Origin: Goniomonas avonlea
Taxonomy: Eukaryota; Cryptophyceae; Goniomonadida; Goniomonadaceae
Length of the DNA stretch: 13,894 bases
Assembly (NCBI GenBank): GCA_003573635.1
Contig: QUTJ01031638.1
Location: 1-13,894, forward strand
Direction of reading: 5' to 3'
Positions 1-6,221 of this stretch are shown here, piece after piece. The notes under the pieces are model-generated. The model had not been told where the DNA came from, made no database searches, and saw only the letters and a list, made by a program, of their open reading frames with translations. How positions within the stretch are numbered: position 1 is the stretch's first letter; every line of letters begins with the position of its first letter. The position numbers were made by a program, and so were the translations under genes.

Positions 1-76
1 CCACCCATCTAAACAACTCCCACCGCCATTTCAGTGACAGTGATGGCAGTCGAGAGAGAAGGGGGGGCGGACGGAC
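1..76 (-). other. PRPF6 intron 14 (start only)
   Basis: Begins with GTCCGT at 76 after CTGTG. No usable acceptor restoring phase 2 is seen before base 1, so the intron probably leaves the window. Confidence 0.5.
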
Positions 77-3000
77 CACAGCTGAGGGCAATTTGGATTC
101 TTGAGGCGAGCTTTCTCGAGGAGAGCGCGAGCACGGTTGAACTGAGCCGCCCCACTCTCAACCTTAGCCGCCACACGCCACAGCGGCACACTGCTGGGAC
201 AGTGCTTCACGCCCTGTGCGCGGTTTTGAGACGGCGACACGGAGGACTTTGACAAGGAGGAGAGACCAAAGGAGAGAGTGGAATGGGTGACAGGGAGGAG
301 AGACCAAAGGAGAGAGTGGAATGGGTGACAGGAGAGAGTGGAATGGGGGTTCAGGAGGGTGTGCACGATGGGACATCACAGCGAGCAAGACACAGCAACG
401 CAGCGAAATGTCACGCACACCCATCCAGATTGGGCGCGATGGCAGCAGAACTCTCTCTCTCTCTCTCTCTCTCGCTCTCTCTCTCTCGCTCTCTCTCTTG
501 ACGGCGCACACACCGATGGATTGCGGGGGAGCGGGAGGGAGATAGCCACACACGCACGGACACAGACACAGGCGAAGGCACCCGCACACCCACCAGGCAC
601 CCAAGACAGATGGCGTGCGCACACACCTTGGCATACAGCGCGCGTGCCTCATCCAGGTTGCCGGCCTGCTGTTCTAACTGGACAATCATCATCCAGAACT
701 TGGCAAAGTCGGGGAACTTCTGCAGGGCCAACGGTCAAATCATCTCCACCAGTTTGGTTCCAAAATGGACGCATGGGTTGATAGCGGGCATGGAGGAAGG
801 AGAGTGAGGCAAGGGTGAGGCAAGGGAGTGAGAAAGGGAGTGAGACAAGGGAGTGAGACAAGCAAGGGAGTGAGGCATGGGGCAAGTTGGGAGTGCATGG
901 CGGAGTGGGGCAGGAGAAAGCCGGGCCTGAGAAAAGAACCTCATGGTCCAATATCGCACCTCAATGGCTTGCAGCAGCAAAGCCTTACACGCGTCACGGT
1001 CACCATGCTGCCTCTCGTGCTGTGCAGATCGCATCCAAATGCGCGGCGTACAAGCCTGCTCTCGTGCCTTGGATAGCAAGATTCGAGCTCGCTCTGGCTC
1101 GTTGTTCTCGTTTTCCTGCCCAGGGAAGAGTGAGCTATGATTTCAGTTGTGCGGCAGCCCGCCCAGCACACGATCCCGTAAGCGAATGTCAAGCGGACTG
1201 GCCATCACTTGCGGACTCGTGTATAATATCCTATCCCAGATCGGATCACTTGGATCTCGCCACTATGTGCGAAGCTTGCATTCTGGCACAAGCTTGAGCG
1301 TCTCGCACGCTGTGAGTCCACACTTTAGCAAGTTATCGGAGAAGGCTACAGCCTTCCGCCTGCCCTCCTCCTCCCTGGTTCTTTCCCAAGGTGTGACTCT
1401 GCATCCTCCTCACCGCCCCCCGCCCCCCCCCCCCCCAAAACACTTCCCTTGTCCCTCGCCCTCTCCCTCTCTGTCGACTGCCCGCCTTCACCCTTCCCCT
1501 CCTTCCCCCCTGTTCGTTACTCCCTGACTTATGGGCACTTCAGTGCTCCCCTCCTCTCCCCTCTGTGCCTCGCGTGAGTGTAGCTCGGACAGCCAAAACA
1601 GACATCAACAAGAGCAACTCACCAGTTTAACGGCGGCCAGCCAAATTTCCTCATTGTCAGCGTTGGCACTGAAGGCTTCATTAAGAATCATACGGGCGCC
1701 GTCCACATCTCCCAAGTTCCACTTCTCCCTCGCACCCATCAGCCACAGCTGTCGGACAGGGTGTCAAACCAGCCGTAGGCAGGAGCCTTCGCGAGTGAGA
1801 GAGAGCCTCGTGCCCTCAAGCCGTGATCAAAACCAGACCCGTAACGAACACTGGCACAGGCTCATGCAGACACACTCGCGCCACGCACTCCTGAACACCC
1901 TCATGCACTCTGACACACGGATCAGACACAAGACACTTAGGCCACAGACACCGATACCTGACCATACACACGCCAGACACTCCGCACGCAACACACCCCG
2001 CACACACGCGCACTCGTCACGCATGCACGCACACCCTCCTCACGACACTGACCTCCCAAGCCTTGGGGCAGTAAGTTGTGGCCTTAGACAGGAGCGCGTC
2101 AAGAGTGGCAGGAGTGCCGTGCTTTTGCTCCAGTTGCGCTGCCTTCATCCACATTGTCTTTTTACCCGGAAACACCTGTAGACAGGGTCAACCAAGGCCA
2201 GATGTGAGAGGATCTGCCCAAAATCCGCCAAATTCCACTGGTGGATATTCATGTCGTGCTCCTAACCCAACGCTGCAGCGAGGGGGTGGGGAGGATAAGA
2301 GCAGGAGGGTGAACCAAGGGGGGCGGGGGCCAAGGAGAACAGGAGGCAAAGTTTCTGGCCTGGAAGGCGTGGGCTCGCGTGACATGATGCATCAGGCTAC
2401 AGAACACACACACACACAGAGACACATAATTCGAGAAAGTGAAAATATATAAGACCCGACCGGAGGGGACAAGGGAAGAAGGCGGCAGGCCTCTTTACCG
2501 CCCCTGCTCCCCTCTTCGCCGCCCTCCTCTCCCCCAGTTCTCCTTTCCTTTCCTCCCCCCCCCCCCGAAAAAAGAAAAAAAAACGGTAGAGGGAAGACAT
2601 TCAAGAGTTCTGACCTGCAGGGCGTGGGCCAGCGTGGCGCGCGCACAGTGCACCGCCCCCTTGGCAAGCAACGTGTCCGCGTCAGAAATCCAAATACGCT
2701 TCCTATCTTGATCTTCAACACCGATTCCGGCTGTGGTGCGAACGATGGCCTCAGCCACAACCTTAAAGCCTTCTGTTTCCGCCTGCTCGGCCTGGGAGTG
2801 TGGCGTTGGTTGTTTTGTCCCGGGCTGTGTCAAACAACAGAGTCGCTGTGTCGAACGACGTGATAGTCTGTCCAACGAGATAGTCCGTGTGTCGAACGAC
2901 GAGATAGTTTCTGTGTCCAACGACGTGATCCTCTGTGTGTGCCGAACGACGTGATAGTCTCTGTGTCGATGAACGACGTGATAGTCTCTGTGTCGAACGA

Positions 3001-5629
3001 CATTGCTGATTGAATAGTTTGTTGAAGTTGCGGGGGCGAGGATGCAATGCCGCGATATCTTGCTGCGTTATCACTGTGTGTCAAAAAAAGTGTCGCCAGC
3101 GCACCTCCTTGAGCCAGAAATCGCGGTCAATCGCGATTTTCAGCTGCTGCTGCGCGAAACTCTTGAGTGCGCGCTCGATGATGCGAGGCACGGTGGTGGG
3201 GTTGTTGTTGCTCTCCTCCAGCTTGGCAGCGGTCAGCCAGACTGTGGGCTCGTGGGGAAGCTTGGTGCGAGCGTTGTTCAGCACTGCGCGAGCGTTCTCT
3301 GGAGTCTCGAGCCGTGCAAGAGCGAGCCAGAGCTCTGTCGACAAGGGGCAGCACCCGTCCTCAACCGCGCGGGTAAGCATAACCCGCGCGTCCTCCTCAG
3401 TTTCCAGCTCCACAGCGGCAATCCACAAGCGCACACTGTGCTCGGGTGTTGGGCGTGCGTGCGTGCGTGTGTGTGTGTGTGATGGGGGGGGGTGGGCGCG
3501 CAATTTACAAGTGGGGCTGGGTGTAACACGGGCACCACTCACGAACACGACTGTGAGGAGGCGAGGGTACCTGTTCGGAATAAGCTCCAGCGCGCGGCGA
3601 AACACGCGGCGGCGTGCTTTGCGGTTGTCCTGCTCCAGCTCTGCCGCGTGCATCCAAAGTTTCACCGACTGGGGCAGGTGCTCCACGGCTTCTGCCAAAA
3701 TACGCCTGGCGTTCTCCGGAGTCTGGTGGGCGAGGTCAAGGGTTGTAGGGTGCGGGCGAAGTAGTCAAGAGGTGTAGGGTGCGGGTGAGCAAGGGTGTGG
3801 GGGGGAGTCGGGTTGTCCAGAAGGGTGATGGGGTGAGCAGGGTGTGGTGAGAACAAAATGTGGGGGAGAAGCTTTCCAGCTCGCTCTACCGCATGTGTGT
3901 GTCATGTATGGTTTCACCACCCACGATTTCAACTGGGCCGGAATAATATCAAACGCACGTTGAGTTTTGCAGCCTCGAGCCAGATGTCTTCCGATTGCTG
4001 GCACGCAGCGCAGCCTTCCCTGATCAGGTTGCGGGCAGTCCCAATTTTACCAGCAAGCACCTCGAGACGAGCAGCCGCAATCCAAGCTGGAGCGTGCTTG
4101 CGGTTCGTTTGGATGGCGTTCTGAAACAGCAGGCGAGCCTGCTTGATATCTCTGCAGCCGAGGGGTCACCGCAACGCACTCCAGCGCCACAAACACCTCA
4201 CGGGTTTGGGCCCAATTGAGAGAGGGAATGGATTGCCGAAATGGGTTCGAGCATATCAACGAGTTACCAACAACTCAAATGCATCGTTTGGGTTTAGGCT
4301 TCGAACAATGCAATTCAGACACATCACTTCCATCACCCCCTGCACCACTAGCATCGCCACCCACTCCACTCACCACCCCATCCACCCACCCCCACTCGAC
4401 CCCACTCCACCAACCCAACCGTACAACCACTCCACCCAACCACCACCCCCACGCTCCAGCCACCTGCAAGGAGACGCCACGCTGCAGATATTCTTTTGTG
4501 AAGAATACAGAATCAGAAGACAGGGCCCTTACCCGATATCGGCATCACTGTGAATTTTGATGGAATTGAGGTCAGTCAGATAACCCTTGGGGTCCACCAC
4601 GGTCTGTCCTTGCACATTGTCTGACACCTGTGACGCGTAAGATTCACGCAACGAGATTTTGCATCCAGTGACTATGATACGCGCCGAACAGAGACTTACA
4701 CGGTCGAGTTTCAGCGAAAGAATAGTTCCACGACCTTCGCCAATGGTTGTCAAATCAGTCATGGTGCCCTGGGCCGGTGTTTCGAGGCCTCCGGTCAGCT
4801 GCATCACGTCGTGAGCAGAGCGCATAAGCATGAGTCGACCTACCTGTGCACGGGGGTCTACTGTGTTGAATTGTTCCGATTCCTGTCGAGCCTTTTCCAG
4901 GAGCGAATCAGGTACAGCCGAGTAGCTGTGGGAATGCTCAGGTCCAAGGAATGGAGACAAAAACGGAGAGCCAAGTGCCAAAATACATCAAGTTTTGAAA
5001 CACATACCGTTCCTTCTCAGGGTGCTTGCGCTTTCGCTGAGCAAGGTCACCCGCCTCCGGGATATTCATCCAGTCATCACTAGAGAGAGTGGTGAGGTCT
5101 CGCTTCAAATCTGCGAACTGGCGCTGAATCGTAGGAAACTTTTCTCTGTACTTTGTGACCTCTGCCTTCAGACGGGTCTCACGCCGAACCTTTCGGCGCT
5201 CGTCCATCTTGTCAGTGACAGCATCATAGATGTCATCAGCCTCCCTATCGTCGTCTTCGTACTCAACACTGCTGAAGAGTGACCCAGAGTACCCTTCCCA
5301 CTCATTAAAATCGTTCTCATTGGGCGCTGATGGTTTGGCAGGGCCTCCTGGCTCTCCACGACCAACGCCAGGCAGAGCACCTCGCCCTCCACCAGCAACG
5401 TAGTTGGGCGGAGGGACACCAAAGTCAGGCGTTGCGGCAGCATTGGTGATGATCTGTCCTTCTGCTGGTGTTGTCGCCATACGCGCAGGACCGATATCAG
5501 ATCGAGTAGTGAAACCAGTCGCACTGAGAGGTGGGTCAGACCGCAGCACGCAGCACCAGACACGCACCCGCGACCCAGACCAGCGACATAGTTGGCTGTG
5601 GGGGCGTTTTGCCCCTGCACGCGCTTCAT
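1..5629 (-). CDS. PRPF6: PRPF6/Prp6, U4/U6.U5 tri-snRNP bridging protein (14 exons, 3' end outside window)
   Basis: Pre-mRNA splicing factor 6. In other eukaryotes it bridges U5 and U4/U6 snRNPs in the nucleus during tri-snRNP assembly. Exons on the minus strand, in reading order: 5629-5568, 5523-5008, 4925-4844, 4798-4700, 4627-4533, 4151-3959, 3722-3571, 3435-3105, 2791-2615, 2175-2053, 1748-1623, 1115-960, 719-627, 213-77. They total 2342 nt, or 780 codons plus 2 nt, against about 940 residues in the human protein. All junctions are GT-AG and phases join exactly. The start at 5629 is supported by an in-frame stop at 5650-5648 just upstream and by the conserved YVAGLGRG / [14 protein letters not shown] segment that follows, which is created by splicing intron 1. 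Landmarks are the Prp1 N-terminal domain, the conserved [16 protein letters not shown] segment, and tandem HAT repeats such as [23 protein letters not shown] and [11 protein letters not shown]. The exon 14 donor (GTCCGT at 76) is the least certain. There is no frameshift or internal stop, so the gene looks functional. Confidence 0.97.
256..345. repeat. 38-bp GA-rich tandem repeat
   Basis: The unit GGAGGAGAGACCAAAGGAGA plus GAGTGGAATGGGTGACAG occurs at about 256 and again 38 bp later. A truncated third copy (GGAGAGAGTGGAATGGG) begins at 331. It lies inside PRPF6 intron 13. Confidence 0.8.
451..498. repeat. Interrupted (CT)n microsatellite
   Basis: About 48 bases of CT repeat with two CG interruptions, in PRPF6 intron 13. 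Confidence 0.95.
720..959 (-). repeat. PRPF6 intron 12 with GAGTGAGRCAAGG-type repeats
   Basis: 240-nt intron (donor GTGCGA, acceptor CCTGCAG). From about 805 to 885 the plus strand is a degenerate array of GGGAGTGAGACAA / GTGAGGCAAGG units of roughly 11-16 bp. Confidence 0.8.
1116..1622 (-). other. PRPF6 intron 11
   Basis: 507 nt, the longest PRPF6 intron; donor GTGAGT, acceptor GGGCAG. It includes a C-run (14 C at 1423-1436, G-run in transcript sense) and a pyrimidine-rich stretch to about 1565. No gene or RNA is seen. Confidence 0.85.
1749..2052 (-). other. PRPF6 intron 10
   Basis: 304 nt, donor GTCAGT, acceptor CCGACAG. From 1866 to 2040 it is rich in irregular ACAC/CACGCA sequence without a fixed unit. 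Nothing coding is seen. Confidence 0.85.
2176..2614 (-). other. PRPF6 intron 9
   Basis: 439 nt, donor GTCAGA, acceptor TCTACAG. It contains a short CA repeat (2404-2418), a C12 run (2555-2566) and an adjoining A-rich run (2568-2583). In transcript sense the latter two form a T-run followed by a G-run. Confidence 0.85.
2825..3001. repeat. Minisatellite of about eight variable 17-28 bp units in PRPF6 intron 8
   Basis: The core CGAACGACGTGATAGT, usually preceded by CTGTGT, recurs across 177 bp with substitutions, deletions and small insertions. One unit has GATGAACG and another CCAACGAG without GTG. It fills most of the 313-nt intron 2792-3104 (donor GTGCGC, acceptor CTCCCAG). Confidence 0.9.
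3454..3480. repeat. (GCGT)n/(GT)n microsatellite
   Basis: In PRPF6 intron 7 (3436-3570, 135 nt), 16 bases beyond the exon 8 acceptor and followed by a G-run at 3484-3492. In transcript sense this is a CA/GCAC repeat close to the acceptor. Confidence 0.85.
4152..4532 (-). other. PRPF6 intron 5
   Basis: 381 nt, donor GTAAGG, acceptor GCTGCAG. From 4325 to 4460 the plus strand is CACCC-rich, so the transcript is G-rich. A motif with four G-runs lies at 4403-4376 in transcript sense. Confidence 0.85.
4533..4925 (-). other. PRPF6: PRPF6 exons 3-5: linker to HAT array
   Basis: Residues 193-284. The exons are 4925-4844, 4798-4700 and 4627-4533, separated by introns of 45 nt (4843-4799) and 72 nt (4699-4628). 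The sequence reads [18 protein letters not shown], then NTVDPRAQ, one GGLETP motif, and the very conserved [22 protein letters not shown]. Human PRPF6 has several TP-containing repeats (GGLNTPYPGGMTPGLMTPG type) where this protein has a single GGLETP. Confidence 0.93.
5008..5629 (-). other. PRPF6: PRPF6 exons 1-2: Prp1 N-terminal domain (PRP1_N)
   Basis: Residues 1-192. Exon 1 (62 nt) ends with the first two bases of the glycine in GLGRG. A 44-nt intron (5567-5524) follows, and exon 2 resumes as [14 protein letters not shown]. In this family the region contacts U5 components. Further conserved blocks are [10 protein letters not shown] (about 97-106), an acidic stretch, [22 protein letters not shown] and [18 protein letters not shown] second partial copy of the N-terminal motif, [10 protein letters not shown], sits at residues 61-70, followed by GVGRG. 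Plant Prp6 also has a GVGRG-type segment here. Confidence 0.95.
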
Positions 5630-5755
5630 CGCGGCTGCGCCATGGAGTCAATTCCAACAACAGCACCCACACACAACCGCACCATACGACATGACTGCGA
5701 ACTGAGGACTCCGCGCTGTGCGCTGAAGGCGTTCCTCAAAGCCGAAGCCTGAGGA

Positions 5756-5776
5756 GTGTCAACATACGCTTGACAC
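5756..5776. promoter_or_regulatory. Perfect inverted repeat, 7-bp arms
   Basis: GTGTCAA and TTGACAC flank a 7-base spacer (CATACGC). The centre-to-centre distance is 14 bp, suited to a dimeric DNA-binding protein. It lies midway in the divergent promoter, 107 bp from the plus start and 127 bp from the minus start. Function is inferred only. Confidence 0.45.
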
Positions 5777-5822
5777 ATCGTGGTTTCTTTAGCGAACACG
5801 CTCGCTGTATGACGTCGAGGTC

Positions 5823-5840
5823 AAAGTGAAGTGCCACTTT
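5823..5840. promoter_or_regulatory. Inverted repeat AAAGTG-N6-CACTTT
   Basis: Six-base arms with a six-base spacer, 43 bases upstream of the plus-strand start. It could be a protein-binding site or a small hairpin in the 5' UTR of the PDZ gene. Short arms make chance occurrence possible. Confidence 0.35.
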
Positions 5841-5882
5841 TAGCCACGGTCCACGGAGAACCGCAAGCTCTCGTCGTCTCCG

Positions 5883-6221
5883 ATGCTGCCCGCGAGGTTC
5901 CAGACGACTTCGAGCCCGCGTGGCGATTCACCGGGACACCATGATCCTTCAACCATGCCGCAAACCACTGTGGGGTTGGTTCTTAAGAATTGCATTGTTG
6001 ATTATGTTGTTCAAGGCAGCTCTGCTGATCTCAGCGGAGAGTTCAACGTTGGTGATATGGTGACTCACGTCGACGGCCACCCAGTGGTTGACGAAACGTT
6101 GGCGCCAAGGATGCGTGGGGAGGTTGGCTCAAATGTGGTTGTGACGATCCGATGCTTGGACGGGTCATCAAAAGACGTGATGCTGGTGCGGAAGAGGCTG
6201 TGGGCCAACCAGCAGGCGCAG
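5883..6221 (+). other. Exon 1 of the plus-strand gene: PDZ domain
   Basis: Residues 1-113, with the PDZ fold at about 28-106. The carboxylate-binding loop reads VGLVL (30-34), in place of the classical GLGF. The characteristic V-G-D (56-58) and V-D-G (63-65) of the central strands are present, as is the closing VVVTIRCLDG strand pair (85-94). PDZ domains usually bind C-terminal peptides of partner proteins. The whole domain is encoded by one exon ending in phase 0, so it is a portable module. The first 24 residues are low in structure and may be dispensable if translation starts at residue 25. Confidence 0.85.

Larger units (their letters stand above)
214..626 (-). other. PRPF6 intron 13
   Basis: 413 nt, donor GTGTGT, acceptor CGCACAG. 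It holds a purine-rich tandem repeat (256-345 on plus) and a CT microsatellite (451-498); in transcript sense the latter is GA. Nothing coding is seen. Confidence 0.85.
77..4151 (-). other. PRPF6: PRPF6 exons 6-14: HAT-repeat array
   Basis: Residues 285-780. HAT repeats are helical pairs of about 34 residues with conserved W and aromatic/acidic positions. Visible repeats include [135 protein letters not shown] and [11 protein letters not shown]. Several introns fall inside or between repeats (phase 0 after exons 6, 8, 9, 10, 11, 12 and 13). The final repeats and C-terminus are beyond base 1. Confidence 0.95.
5630..5882. promoter_or_regulatory. Divergent intergenic region / probable bidirectional promoter
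   Basis: Only 253 bp separate the two start codons, so both 5' UTRs and core promoters must lie here or upstream exons must exist that I cannot see. In-frame stops occur just upstream of both starts (5650-5648 on minus, 5841-5843 on plus). I see no TATA box at a convincing place. A TGACGT core (5812-5817, CRE-like) and two inverted repeats (5756-5776, 5823-5840) are candidate protein-binding sites. The promoter role is inferred from position only. Confidence 0.6.

Noticed and set aside
164-652. 162-codon minus-strand frame with RERERE runs
   Set aside because: It is produced by the CT microsatellite at 451-498 and a purine-rich repeat inside an intron.
1531-2181. 216-codon open frame on the plus strand
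   Set aside because: It lies opposite PRPF6 exons 10 and 11 and the ACAC-rich intron between them; composition is low complexity and no domain is seen.
1-5629. PRPF6 as a pseudogene
   Set aside because: Individual frames look broken until introns are removed; after splicing, 780 codons are open with strong family match and GT-AG at every intron bounded in the window.
5756-5776. Intrinsic terminator
   Set aside because: There is no T-run and the context is eukaryotic; the inverted repeat is better read as a possible protein-binding site.
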